Below, one piece after another: positions 8,310-17,100 of a stretch of DNA of 64,000 nt. The stretch comes from Mycobacterium sp. SMC-2. Its GTDB lineage: Bacteria; Actinomycetota; Actinomycetes; Mycobacteriales; Mycobacteriaceae. Made by a program: the position numbers and the translations under genes. Where the stretch lies: assembly GCF_025263485.1 (NCBI RefSeq), contig NZ_CP079863.1:5914570-5978569 (forward strand), in the 5' to 3' direction. The notes beneath the pieces are model-generated. The model did not search any database. It saw only the letters and a list, made by a program, of their open reading frames with translations, and had not been told where the DNA came from. Numbering within the stretch: the stretch's first letter is position 1; each line of letters begins with the position of its first letter.

Positions 8310-8945
8310 CTACGATGCGGGCTCGTCGACCTTGCGGCGGTGCGCGGCGAGGAAGTCATCGACGATGCGCTCACAGTCTTGACGATCGATGGCACGCAGC
8401 CCGGTGAGGCGCGCGAAGGCGACCGGCCCCACGAGTTGGCACAGGATCAGCTCGGGGTCGAATTCATCGAGGTCGGCGCAGGCTTCGGGGCTTTGCAAAA
8501 GTAGATCGAACGGCTGGCGATACTGCTCGATGATCCGGGTCCGCAGCGCGTGCCGATCGTAGGTCTCCTGAGTGCTGTTTGATGTTGGGCCAAGCGCGAC
8601 CCAAGCCAGTGTGGTGACGTGCAGCGGCGCCTCCTGGAACAGCGTGGCCTGTCGGCTCAACAGTTCGATGAGTTGGTCGCGCAACGATCCCGTCGCCGGC
8701 GGAAGGTGAACCTGCGGCAGCAGCCGTTCAAATGTGGCGGCCAGTAGTTGAGTGGAGCTGCTGAAGTGGCGATAGAGGGTCGTGCGCGCAACTTTAGAGG
8801 CCTTGGTGACCGCGTCTATGGTGACGGCTTCAATCCCGCCGGCGCTGAGGAGTTTGGTGGCTGCATCTAATAGCCGGGTCCGGGAGCGCACCAGGCGCGG
8901 ATCGACATCGTCGTCGACTGTCGCTTGCCAGGGTGATGGGACCAC
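8310..8945 (-). CDS. TetR-family regulator with N-terminus rewritten by IS21 insertion
   Basis: The frame encodes 211 residues. From residue 13 on it is a normal TetR protein: RLLDAATKLLSAGGIEAVTIDAVTKASKVARTTLYRHF, then an all-helical ligand domain. The first residues, MVPSPWQAT, are encoded by the end of the IS21-family element (8919-11552). Beyond the far IS end the minus strand reads ATG CCG GTC GAC, and GTCGAC is the target duplication, so the ancestral protein began MPVDDDVDP. The insertion fell after codon 4 and supplied a replacement start in frame. Expression now depends on IS sequence. It may once have controlled the mmpL module. Confidence 0.8.
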   Translation of the reverse strand: MVPSPWQATVDDDVDPRLVRSRTRLLDAATKLLSAGGIEAVTIDAVTKASKVARTTLYRHFSSSTQLLAATFERLLPQVHLPPATGSLRDQLIELLSRQATLFQEAPLHVTTLAWVALGPTSNSTQETYDRHALRTRIIEQYRQPFDLLLQSPEACADLDEFDPELILCQLVGPVAFARLTGLRAIDRQDCERIVDDFLAAHRRKVDEPAS

Positions 8946-8968
8946 CGTTTTGCCATGAGCATGGGACC
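8919..8968. repeat. IS21 left end: terminal repeats
   Basis: Two copies of the IS end motif (TTGCCAGGGTGATGGGACC, then the 22-bp copy at 8947-8968) in inverted orientation to those at the right end. They are predicted IstA binding sites. The ATG of the rewritten tetR lies inside this end. Confidence 0.7.
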
Positions 8969-9023
8969 GGTTGTTTCCGGTTGCTGGCCGTGGGGTGATG
9001 GTGACTGATGACCTGGCTGCTGG

Positions 9024-9839
9024 TCAATTCGGCTGGTCCGAATTGACCGGCTTTCGAGGACGGGGTTTCTGGCGTTGCCGGTAGGACTCGCCCTCGACGA
9101 CGAGTTCGTAGGCCGCGGATTGGAGCCGGTCCATCGCCGACTGGGCCAGGAGTGGGTCGGCCATCATGGTGAGGATCTCCGGTGGTTCGCGGTTGCTGGT
9201 GATGACCGTTGATGCGGTGCGGTGGCGTTCCACGATGAGCTCGTAGAAGTCATTGGTCTCGGTGGCCTCAAGCCGGTGCAACGCGAGGTCATCGATGATG
9301 AGCAGCTCGACGCGGTGTAGTTTGCGCATCTCGTCTTCATAGCTGCCGTCTAGCCGTGCTCCGCGGAGGCGTTTGAACAGTTTGTCGGCGCGTTCGGTAT
9401 GCACGCTGTGGTGACGTCGCACGGCGATGTGGCCTAATGCGTTGGCCAGGAACGTTTTTCCGACTCCGACCGGTCCCATGATGAGCACGTTGTAGGCGTC
9501 GGCCAGAAACCGCAGCGAGGTCAACTCTGCCCATAGTTGGCGGTCGTAGCTGACCGCGGCGGTGTCATCCCAGGCCTGCAGCTGCATCTGCGGATCCAAT
9601 TGTGCTGTCTTGGCGCGGCGGGCGGCGGACTCGCGGTCGCGGCGGGTGACCTCATCGGCTAGCAGCATTTCCAGGAAGTCGTGGTGTGGCAGCCGATTCG
9701 ATCGTGCCAGCGCGAGCCGTTCGGGCAGGGTGTCGAGCAGGCGGCCGAGCTTGAGGCGGCGCATCAGCGCTTTGAGGTCTGCAGACACCTCGATCGGCTT
9801 GACCGCGGGGGTGGCATCGGGGCGGCGGGTTGTGCTCAT
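9024..9839 (-). CDS. istB: IstB-like ATPase of IS21 element
   Basis: This AAA+ protein has 271 residues: Walker A in MGPVGVGKTF (about 147), Walker B in LLIIDDLAL (about 205), sensor region VITSNREPPE. IstB assists the IstA transposase in target choice and strand transfer. Its ATG overlaps the istA stop (4 bp), so translation is coupled. Length and motifs are complete. Confidence 0.92.
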   Translation of the reverse strand: MSTTRRPDATPAVKPIEVSADLKALMRRLKLGRLLDTLPERLALARSNRLPHHDFLEMLLADEVTRRDRESAARRAKTAQLDPQMQLQAWDDTAAVSYDRQLWAELTSLRFLADAYNVLIMGPVGVGKTFLANALGHIAVRRHHSVHTERADKLFKRLRGARLDGSYEDEMRKLHRVELLIIDDLALHRLEATETNDFYELIVERHRTASTVITSNREPPEILTMMADPLLAQSAMDRLQSAAYELVVEGESYRQRQKPRPRKPVNSDQPN

Positions 9840-11365
9840 GAGGGCCTGCGCACCGCGAAGTCGGTGGCCGCGCGGACGAACCGCGACGCCTGCGGCGGGT
9901 TCGGGATCAGCGGCAGCTGTGCGCCGGCACCGCGGGTAAGCATGCGCTCGATCAGCCCGACGTCGATGACCTCGGCGTCCAGCGCGCGCTGGCAGGCGTC
10001 ATCGACCGCGTCGGCGCCGTGGCGGCGCACCAGTCCCAGGAGTCGGTAGACCTGGCGCATCTTGGTCCACGGCAGCGGATGCTCCAGCACCGCCGCCGCG
10101 TAGGCGCCGACATGCTGCCCGTGTGCGGATGCCTTGCGCTGCAAGGTGTTGATATCTCGCATCGCATAGACCGACACCTCGGCCGGTAGATCAGCGGGGT
10201 CGGTATGGCGGCGTCCTGGCGCCATGACCGGATGGACCTTGATCAGCTCACCGCGCCAATACAGCTTCACCGTGCGCGCATCCACCCGGGCATCCAGCCG
10301 GCGCCCAATCAGCTCACCGGGAACGCTGTAGAGCGCCTTGGCGACCTGCACGTGCCGATCGGGAGCCACCTTGGGCCGGCTCCAGGTCGGGATGTCGAAC
10401 ACCTCGTCGGGTGCCGGTTTGAGGTGGGGTAGCTCGTCGGTGGCGAATACCTCGGCCGGGCGCAGCCGAGTGGTGCCGTGTATCCGCATCCCCGCCACCT
10501 GCCCACACCACTGCTCGGCTCGTGCCCGGCAGTCACTCAGATTCCGAAAGTCTTCTCCAGCAAAGAAATTCGACCGAACATATTGGACACAGCGCTCAAC
10601 CCTAGGCTTGTCGCGCGGGCTGCGGATGCGGGTGGGGTCCACGACGAAGCCCCGCGCCTGAGCGTATTCGCGGAAGGCGTCATTAAGTTTCGGATCGGTC
10701 GCATCAGCCTTGTCGACGATGGCCTTCATGTTGTCGGGGATCGCCACCGCGAACACCCCGCCGAAGAATGCCCACGCGGCCTCAAACCCGGCGATCACCT
10801 CGTGAAGCGTCTGCCGGTAGGTCGGCCAGACGAACATGTGCCGCGAATACACCGCAGTGAAGATCAACCCCTGCACTACCCGCCGGCGGCCATCCGCGGC
10901 ATCAGTGAGCATTCCGAGCCGACCGAAATCGACCTGCAGTTCAGCACCGGGCTCGCAATCGGCCACCGGCACCGTGGCCTGCCGAATCCCGAACCCCAAT
11001 TCCGTTGTGGCATAGCGATGCAACGTTCGATACGACACCACCACGCCCCGACGCCCAAGCAGCGTGTGCACCTTCGTCAGAGTCAAGTCTTGCTTCAGCC
11101 ACGCCTTGATCTGCTCGTGCTGGGCGGCGATGGTCTCCCAGGCCTGGCTCTTGCCGTTGGGCCGACTCGGCCGCACGCCGGCGATCACCGCCGCCAACAG
11201 CTCGTCGGTCAACTGACACCCGTCGCCGTCACGGTCCAGCCCGCACGCGCGGGCGCGGTCCACATACCGGCGCACCGTTTTGCGGTCCGTGCCCGATAAC
11301 CGGGCCACCTCGCGCAACCCATGACCCTGCAGCCACAACCGCAGCATCTCCCTGACTTCGATCAC
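9836..11365 (-). CDS. istA: IstA-like DDE transposase of IS21 element
   Basis: About 509 residues from GTG 11365, chosen because GGGAGG lies 5-6 bases upstream and IS21 IstA proteins begin near this helix; the frame is open back to 11455. An N-terminal HTH (LREVARLSGTDRKTVRRYV) is followed by an rve/DDE integrase core: VDFGRLG (first Asp), AIPDNMKAIV (second Asp), DKPRVERCV (Glu). It binds the terminal repeats and catalyses transposition with IstB. Confidence 0.9.
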   Translation of the reverse strand: MIEVREMLRLWLQGHGLREVARLSGTDRKTVRRYVDRARACGLDRDGDGCQLTDELLAAVIAGVRPSRPNGKSQAWETIAAQHEQIKAWLKQDLTLTKVHTLLGRRGVVVSYRTLHRYATTELGFGIRQATVPVADCEPGAELQVDFGRLGMLTDAADGRRRVVQGLIFTAVYSRHMFVWPTYRQTLHEVIAGFEAAWAFFGGVFAVAIPDNMKAIVDKADATDPKLNDAFREYAQARGFVVDPTRIRSPRDKPRVERCVQYVRSNFFAGEDFRNLSDCRARAEQWCGQVAGMRIHGTTRLRPAEVFATDELPHLKPAPDEVFDIPTWSRPKVAPDRHVQVAKALYSVPGELIGRRLDARVDARTVKLYWRGELIKVHPVMAPGRRHTDPADLPAEVSVYAMRDINTLQRKASAHGQHVGAYAAAVLEHPLPWTKMRQVYRLLGLVRRHGADAVDDACQRALDAEVIDVGLIERMLTRGAGAQLPLIPNPPQASRFVRAATDFAVRRPS

Positions 11366-11433
11366 CGACACCTCCCGGTAGCTCATTCGGCCAATACAGC
11401 GGCCGAGCAACCGGAAGCCCCCAACGCCACGCC

Positions 11434-11552
11434 GGGGTGGTCCCATAACTGGCAAAACAGCTAGCCAGATGGTCCCATCACTGGCAATCGGGTGGTCCCA
11501 TGCTCATGGCAAAACCGGCGCCGAGCTGGTCCCTTATTCCTGGCAGCCGACA
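11434..11552. repeat. IS21 right end: four iterated repeats
   Basis: Variants of GGTCCCATNACTGGCAA occur at about 11437, 11471, 11494 and 11530, the last running to the element end. IS21-family elements have multiple terminal repeats of this kind, more at one end than the other, and they bind the transposase. Confidence 0.65.
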
Positions 11553-11671
11553 GTCGACCGGCATGTCAAAACCGTCGCGCTCCATATGGTCACCGTAAAC
11601 CCTACGCATACCTGGCCCGCACCGAATCGCATCTGCATTGGCGATTGATCCAGCCACTACCCAACTAACGC

Positions 11672-11702
11672 TACTGTTGGTAGCATAGCGCTACCAATAG
11701 TA
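11672..11702. promoter_or_regulatory. Imperfect palindrome, TetR-type operator candidate
   Basis: TACTGTTGGTAGC and GCTACCAATAGTA are inverted copies with one mismatch around a 5-bp centre. The core GCTACCxATAGTA recurs at 16874-16886, at the other end of the mmpL module. The dyad size fits a TetR operator. It lies in the old upstream region of the interrupted tetR. Confidence 0.55.
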
Positions 11703-12327
11703 CAGTTATTCGTAGGGGTTTGTGCGTAGTAGGGGGATTCGTGATCAGGCAACGGCTCGAACAACCCGTGGTCCAAAAGGCCACCAATGCACGGCTGGCA
11801 TGTCGGTTCATGAGGCCATCCCACGAACCCTCCCAACTTGTGCGGCAGGGACTCGCACACGCCGAGGATGGCGTTCTGCGATGAATGCGCTGCTTGCGCT
11901 AACCAGGACCCAAGTGTGGATGAGTGCGGCTCGCGGTTTCAGGCTCAGCGGCCGCACCATTACCAGTGACATCCACCGAACGCCGCCGGACCAAGACCGC
12001 GTTCGTCCTCGGCATTACCCGCCTCGCTACTGCTCATACCTGGACGACAATTTGATGAACCGGGAAATGTACAACCACGTGCACGACGATCCCACCAGGC
12101 TAACTTCCCGGCTGGCTTTTCGTCTGCGGCGTTCATGAACCTTTCAGAATTTCGGCGACGGTGCGTCGTCACGGTCAATCAACCTGCGCGCCGAGGGGCA
12201 CGTCGCGCCAGGCGCGAAATGCTGGTCCGTCGCCTGCGGGGTGCTCTCGGGCCAATCCAGGTGAGTAGTGCGGTAGCGGTCGACGGGTGCACGCCTGTCG
12301 CGGTTTCGGCGACGAAGCGAAAGGGTA

Positions 12328-12354
12328 CTAGCGGTACTGTTCCGACACCGTTAG
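12328..12354. promoter_or_regulatory. Dyad upstream of mmpL
   Basis: CTAGCGGT and ACCGTTAG form a pseudo-palindrome (arms CTAxCGGT/ACCGxTAG) ending 16 bp before the strong GGAGG of mmpL. Position and symmetry suggest a repressor site controlling the transporter. No clear -10/-35 pair could be set. Confidence 0.4.
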
Positions 12355-12381
12355 TTTCTTTTGGGATAACGGAGGTGGGGG

Positions 12382-15300
12382 ATGGCGGACAACGGGTGGG
12401 TTTCCTCGGGGGTGGCGACGCTGAGTCGCCCAGTTCGGGAGCAACTTCGCAAGGTCGCGGCGGGCGAGGGCGCATACAGTGATCGACTAGCTCGCCTGGC
12501 GGGGTTCAGCATCCGACATAAGGTGCTGGTCATCGGGGCGTGGGTGGTGACCGCCGGCGTCCTGGCGATGCTGTTCCCCCAGCTGGAAACCGTTGTGAAA
12601 CAGCAGTCGGTGAATCTGGTCCCCCCTGATGCTCCATCGCTGCAGACGGTTGACCGGATGGGCACGGCATTCGGCGAGCAGGGGTCCAAGACCACCGTCT
12701 TTGTTGCATTCGAGGACCCGACGGGCCTGACTGCGCCGGTGCGTCAGCGCTACAAAACGATGGTTTCGCGGTTGCGTGCCGACTCCCAGCACGTGCGACT
12801 GGTTCAGGATCTGTTAGCCGACCCCGTTACTGCGGGTCAGGCGATGAGCCAGGATGGCAAGGCGTGGTATGTGCCGGTCGGGGTAGCTGGCACGCTCGGC
12901 GATCCTAGAGCGGCGGAATCCGTTCGGGCGGTGCGCGCTATTGTCGCCGAGTCGTTTAGCGGTACGTCCACGATCGTTCGTGTAACCGGACCTCCCGCGA
13001 CATTCAGCGATCTAATCGATTCGGCTGAGCAGGATTTGATTGGCATCTCCATCGTGACAGCCGGTCTGATCGCGGTGATTTTGCTGGTCATCTATCGGTC
13101 ACTAGTTACCGCGTTGCTGCCATTGCTCGTGATCGGTGTGAGCCTGGCGGTCGGGCGCGGGGTGCTCTCGGCGCTGGGCGAATCAGGAATGCCGGTGTCG
13201 CAATTCACGATTGCGTTCATGACTGCCATCTTGTTGGGTGCCGGCACCGATTATTCCGTGTTTCTGATCAGCCGGTATCACGAGCAGCGCCGCCAGATGA
13301 TTTCGGCTGACCTGGCTGTGATTAACGCAACCGCCACCATCGGGCGGGTGATCATGGCTTCCGCCGCGACTGTGGCGTTTGCGTTTCTATCCTTGGTCTT
13401 TGCGAAGCTGAGCGTATTTAGCGCATTAGGCCCGGCGTGCGCGATCGCTGTCTTTGTCGGAGTCGCAGCTACAGTAACGTTGTTTCCTCCGGTATTGGCG
13501 CTTGCCGCGAAACATGGCATTGGCGAACCCAAAGCTGACCGCACGCGCCGATACTGGAACTGGATCGCCGTGGCCGTGGTCCGCCGACCCGCCCCACTGC
13601 TGGCCGCCAGCCTGGCACTTGTATTAGGCCTCGCGGCTGTCGCGCTGACTATGCACATCAGCTACGACGATCGGCAAGGACAGCCGGCGACGACCACCAG
13701 CAATGAGGGCTATCGCTTGCTGGATAGGCATTTCCGCAAAGATACCGTCATCACACAGTTCATGGTCGTCGAATCACCCACAGATATGCGCACCAGTAAA
13801 GGCCTAGCCGACCTAGATGAAATGGCGTCTCGAGTGTCGCAATTGCCGGGCGTCACCAAGGTTTCCGGTGTCACTCGGCCCACCGGTGCACGCCTCGATC
13901 AGGCACAGCTCTCGTGGCAAAACGGCCAGATCGGCAACAAGATGGCCGGCGCGGTCGCCAAGGGAGACGCCCATAAGGACGACCTGGCCAAACTCACCAG
14001 TGGCGCCGACCAACTCGCCGGCGGCCTGGCGCAACTTGACACCACCCTGCGCACGGCATTGACACCGCTGACCGCGGTCCTTACCCAAGCCCAGTCCAGC
14101 GGATCGCAATTTCAACACTTTCGCCCTCTGCTGCAGCAACTTTCGGCTACCACACCAACCATCGATCAAGCGATCCGAACCGGGCCGGGACTGCGTCAAG
14201 AAGCTCAACAAGCCCAAAACGCGATCGCCACGATCGATCCGCTGGTTGGTGCGCTCAACACCTCCCCGTGGTGTGCCACCACACCCGAGTGTGCCCAGAT
14301 CCGCGATCAGGTGCAGATTCTGGTGACCTTGCGCGATGGCGGCTTTTTCAGCCAGCTCGCCAACCTGGGCGACATGTACCAGCCGGGCAGCGACAATGCG
14401 GCGGGCACCGTAGCAGATCTGCAGAGCACGGTCACCTCGCTGAACAAGGCTTTCGGAGCACTCGGCGATCCCGCCGACATGGCCGGCAATATCCGCCGCC
14501 TCCAAAACGGCATCAGCCAGCTCGCGTCGGGTGCACAAGCCCTGGCCACCGGCGTGCACACCCTTGCCGACAGCAACATCGAAATGTTGTCCGGCATGAG
14601 TCAGGTCGCCACCCAATTACAAAATTCCGCGCGGTCCAGCGCCGGTTCGGACAACGCCAGCGGCTTTTACCTGCCCGCCAACACCTTCGAGAATCGCCAG
14701 TTCGCCGATGTGGCAAAACATTTTATGTCGGCCGATGGCAAGACCGCCCGCTTCGCGATCGAATCGAGCTACAACCCCTACAGCAGCCAAGCGATGGATC
14801 TCGCTCAGAAAATCACCGAAGTTGCCGGGGCCGCACGCCCGAACACCTCCCTGGCCAACGCCACGATATCGATGGCCGGTTTCCCCGCCGTCAACTCCGA
14901 TATTCAGCGCCTGCTGTCGGCCGACTTTCATCTGCTGGCGATCGCCACGCTCGTCATCGTCGGAGTGATCCTTGTCCTTCTCCTGCGTGCCTTGCTGGCC
15001 CCGCTCTACCTCCTCGGTACGGTCGTACTCAACTATGGCGCGGCACTGGGCATTGGGACGCTCGTCTTCCAATACGGCCTGGGTAAGGAAATCGCCTGGC
15101 CCGTACCGCTTGTGGCGTTCATCATCCTGGTCGCCGTCGGCGCCGACTACAACATGCTGCTGATCTCGCGGTTACGCGAAGAATCCGCTCACAACATTCG
15201 CGTCGGCGTGCTACGCACGGTCGCAAACACCGGTTCAGTCATCACCTCAGCCGGGCTCATCTTCGCCGCGAGTATGTTCGGCCTGATGGTCGGCTCTGTC

Positions 15301-15468
15301 GGAATCATGATCCAAGTCGGATTCATCGTCGGCTGCGGCCTACTACTCGACACCTTCGTCGTTCGCACCCTCACGGTGCCCGCGATCGCTACGCTCCTGC
15401 GCGAGGCCAGCTGGTGGCCGCAACGGAAATCCTCGACTCACAACGGCCGACCACACCGGACCACATGA
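12382..15468 (+). CDS. MmpL-family RND transporter
   Basis: The 1028-residue protein fits MMPL proteins: one N-terminal membrane helix (about 48-68), a periplasmic porter domain, five helices (about 210-375), a second helix at about 405-430, a large porter domain with a long Gln/Ala-rich helical insert (about 530-760, coiled-coil-like, as in MmpL4/5 types), and five C-terminal helices. The proton-relay motifs GTDYSVFLISRY (about 288) and GADYNMLLISRL (about 920) are both present. GGAGG precedes the start. It would export a lipid or hydrophobic compound. No mmpS partner is adjacent. It overlaps the hydrolase gene. Confidence 0.92.
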   Translation: MADNGWVSSGVATLSRPVREQLRKVAAGEGAYSDRLARLAGFSIRHKVLVIGAWVVTAGVLAMLFPQLETVVKQQSVNLVPPDAPSLQTVDRMGTAFGEQGSKTTVFVAFEDPTGLTAPVRQRYKTMVSRLRADSQHVRLVQDLLADPVTAGQAMSQDGKAWYVPVGVAGTLGDPRAAESVRAVRAIVAESFSGTSTIVRVTGPPATFSDLIDSAEQDLIGISIVTAGLIAVILLVIYRSLVTALLPLLVIGVSLAVGRGVLSALGESGMPVSQFTIAFMTAILLGAGTDYSVFLISRYHEQRRQMISADLAVINATATIGRVIMASAATVAFAFLSLVFAKLSVFSALGPACAIAVFVGVAATVTLFPPVLALAAKHGIGEPKADRTRRYWNWIAVAVVRRPAPLLAASLALVLGLAAVALTMHISYDDRQGQPATTTSNEGYRLLDRHFRKDTVITQFMVVESPTDMRTSKGLADLDEMASRVSQLPGVTKVSGVTRPTGARLDQAQLSWQNGQIGNKMAGAVAKGDAHKDDLAKLTSGADQLAGGLAQLDTTLRTALTPLTAVLTQAQSSGSQFQHFRPLLQQLSATTPTIDQAIRTGPGLRQEAQQAQNAIATIDPLVGALNTSPWCATTPECAQIRDQVQILVTLRDGGFFSQLANLGDMYQPGSDNAAGTVADLQSTVTSLNKAFGALGDPADMAGNIRRLQNGISQLASGAQALATGVHTLADSNIEMLSGMSQVATQLQNSARSSAGSDNASGFYLPANTFENRQFADVAKHFMSADGKTARFAIESSYNPYSSQAMDLAQKITEVAGAARPNTSLANATISMAGFPAVNSDIQRLLSADFHLLAIATLVIVGVILVLLLRALLAPLYLLGTVVLNYGAALGIGTLVFQYGLGKEIAWPVPLVAFIILVAVGADYNMLLISRLREESAHNIRVGVLRTVANTGSVITSAGLIFAASMFGLMVGSVGIMIQVGFIVGCGLLLDTFVVRTLTVPAIATLLREASWWPQRKSSTHNGRPHRTT

Positions 15469-16361
15469 CAATTGGCCGAGAGCGCATCCGCACCAGCGAC
15501 GGGATCACTCTCGTGGCCGATTGCTACCGGCACGCCGCGACTCACCCCGTCGTGTTGCTGCTCCATGGCGGCGGCCAGAACCGTCACGCGTGGGCCACCA
15601 CCGCCCGTCGACTCTATTCCCACGGCTACACCGTCGTCGCCTACGACACACGAGGTCACGGCGACAGCGACTGGGACCCGAGCGGACAATATGACATCGA
15701 ACGGTTTGTGTCCGATCTGATCTCGGTACGAGGACACGTCAGCGCCGACAGTCCCCCCGCCGTCGTCGGCGCGTCGCTGGGTGGGCTGATCATCCTCGCT
15801 ACCCATCTGCTGGCCCCACCCGACCTCTGGGCAGCCGTTGTCCTGGTCGACATCACCCCGCGAATGGAATTTCATGGGGCCCGTCGCATCCTGTCATTCA
15901 TGGCCGGACACCCCGACGGATTCGGCACGCTCAATGATGCCGCCGATGTCATCGCCGAATACAACCCACGCCGCGCGCGACCCGAAAATCTCGACGGCCT
16001 GCACAAGGTTCTGCGCCAACGTAGCGATGGCCGATGGATCTGGCGCTGGGACCCGGCCTTCATCAGCTCCAACTTCGATGTCCTCCAAGGCAATCTCATG
16101 ACGGGCAGCGAGGAGTTCGACGCCATCAGCGGATTCCTCGCCGAAGGAGCACGTCGAATCACGGCCCCAACGCTGTTGGTACGCGGGGCACTTTCAGACG
16201 TAGTCTCCCAGGAAACCGTCAGCGAATTCCGCCAGCTCGTCAGGCACGCCGAAACGACGGACGTCACCGGCACCGGTCACATGGTTGCCGGCGACAACAA
16301 CGACGCGTTCACCGCCGCGGTTACCGACTTCCTCGACCGCGCCATGAGGACCCTGACATAA
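15465..16361 (+). CDS. Alpha/beta-fold hydrolase
   Basis: About 298 residues from ATG 15465, which overlaps the mmpL stop as ATGA; an upstream in-frame GTG at 15414 is the alternative start. The features are HGGGQNRHAW (oxyanion region), YDTRGHGDSDW, nucleophile elbow GASLGG, and GTGHMVAGDNND with the catalytic His. These fit epoxide hydrolase, haloperoxidase or esterase families. Coupling to mmpL suggests it processes the transporter's substrate, perhaps after P450 oxidation; that link is inferred. Confidence 0.88.
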   Translation: MTIGRERIRTSDGITLVADCYRHAATHPVVLLLHGGGQNRHAWATTARRLYSHGYTVVAYDTRGHGDSDWDPSGQYDIERFVSDLISVRGHVSADSPPAVVGASLGGLIILATHLLAPPDLWAAVVLVDITPRMEFHGARRILSFMAGHPDGFGTLNDAADVIAEYNPRRARPENLDGLHKVLRQRSDGRWIWRWDPAFISSNFDVLQGNLMTGSEEFDAISGFLAEGARRITAPTLLVRGALSDVVSQETVSEFRQLVRHAETTDVTGTGHMVAGDNNDAFTAAVTDFLDRAMRTLT

Positions 16362-16389
16362 GCATCCAGCGAGTCTTCAGCCACCCGGG

Positions 16390-16836
16390 CTACTGATGTG
16401 CCATGGCTTTGGGTTGTGTTGCGTCTGAGTCATTCTCGTCGACAGGAAGGTCGTGCCGAATCGCTCGGACGCGACCTCGCGGCAGACACGCCACGTATCC
16501 GTGACACTTGCCATAGAGTTCCCACGAGGTCGCCGCTACATCCGGGTCGACGTCGATGCGGTGGCCGGGGGAGAAACAGAGATGTAAGGCCCCGTCGTCG
16601 TCGCACCAGGCGCGCGTACAGATCGCTCCGGCAAGGTCCAACAGTGGCCGCTCCTCGGGCGAAAGGTTGATGGGGTCGATCAACACTTCATCCGACGGCC
16701 AGGCTCCTGCCGGCGGGAGGGTCAGTCGCAGCGGTCGGGAAATCACCAATTCGTTGTAACCGTCGAGGTCGAGTATGAGCCCTTCGTGCAGCGAGACTCG
16801 CTGAACGGTGCATTGCTCAATCCATTGCGTGTGCAT
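16390..16836 (-). CDS. DUF6188-like hypothetical protein
   Basis: About 148 residues from ATG 16836, chosen because AAGGGGG lies just upstream; the frame is open to 16869. The sequence (WIEQCTVQRVSLHEGLILDLDGYNELVISRPLRL, then IDVDPDVAATSWELYG) resembles mycobacterial DUF6188 proteins of unknown function. It has no signal peptide or membrane helix. It is convergent with the hydrolase gene. Confidence 0.65.
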   Translation of the reverse strand: MHTQWIEQCTVQRVSLHEGLILDLDGYNELVISRPLRLTLPPAGAWPSDEVLIDPINLSPEERPLLDLAGAICTRAWCDDDGALHLCFSPGHRIDVDPDVAATSWELYGKCHGYVACLPRGRVRAIRHDLPVDENDSDATQPKAMAHQ

Positions 16837-16873
16837 AACCGCCCCCTTCGACGCGTCGGTGAGTCCCATCTAT

Positions 16874-16907
16874 GCTACCGATAGTAGCGCAACGATACTA
16901 TTAGTAT
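16874..16907. promoter_or_regulatory. Operator-like repeats upstream of DUF6188-like gene
   Basis: GCTACCGATAGTA (16874-16886) matches the half-site at 11690-11702 apart from one base, and ATAGTA/TACTAT form an inverted repeat across GCGCAACGA. The same regulator may control both flanks of the mmpL module. It is located 40-70 bp from the chosen start of the DUF6188-like gene. Confidence 0.45.
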
Positions 16908-17100
16908 TCCTATGCGCTATCGCGGGCGTTCCATGCATCAAGAATGCGCTGCAAACCTCGATCAATGCGCTCGCGCGCCTCCCCTGCCGTGCGGCTCTGG
17001 TGTGGCTGCGGTCGGTTGACCTGCCGTATGCATGCAGTCGTCGGAATGCGAACACTACGGACCGATCTGAGTTGTCATCCCCAAGTGCGACCATCCCAAT

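Larger units (their letters stand above)
8919..11552. mobile_element. IS21-family insertion sequence with 6-bp target duplication
   Basis: The element is 2634 bp, begins TGTCGC and ends CCGACA (the TGT...ACA ends of the IS21 family), and is flanked by GTCGAC on both sides (8913-8918, 11553-11558). Inside are istA and istB, overlapping by 4 bp. Both ends carry iterated GGTCCCAnnnnnTGGCA-type repeats, with a 22-bp exact inverted match at 8947-8968 and 11494-11515. Both genes and ends look intact, so it may still move. It lies within the start of the tetR gene at 8310. Confidence 0.9.
11553..12381. other. Intergenic region with orphaned tetR start and operators
   Basis: This 829-bp stretch has no convincing gene; the short frames lack start signals and good composition. 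Its left end is the detached beginning of the interrupted tetR (minus-strand ATG CCG at the IS border). It also contains palindromic operator-like sites (11672-11702, 12328-12354), the second just before mmpL. It is probably the original divergent control region between tetR and mmpL. Confidence 0.55.

Noticed and set aside
11722..12138. Plus-strand frame of 138 codons between the IS and mmpL
   Set aside because: No ribosome site and no coding-like composition; the region is better explained as a control region with operators.
13813..14616. Long minus-strand open frame inside mmpL
   Set aside because: It is antisense to a well-supported transporter gene with complete motifs; its sequence is low-complexity and has no start signal.
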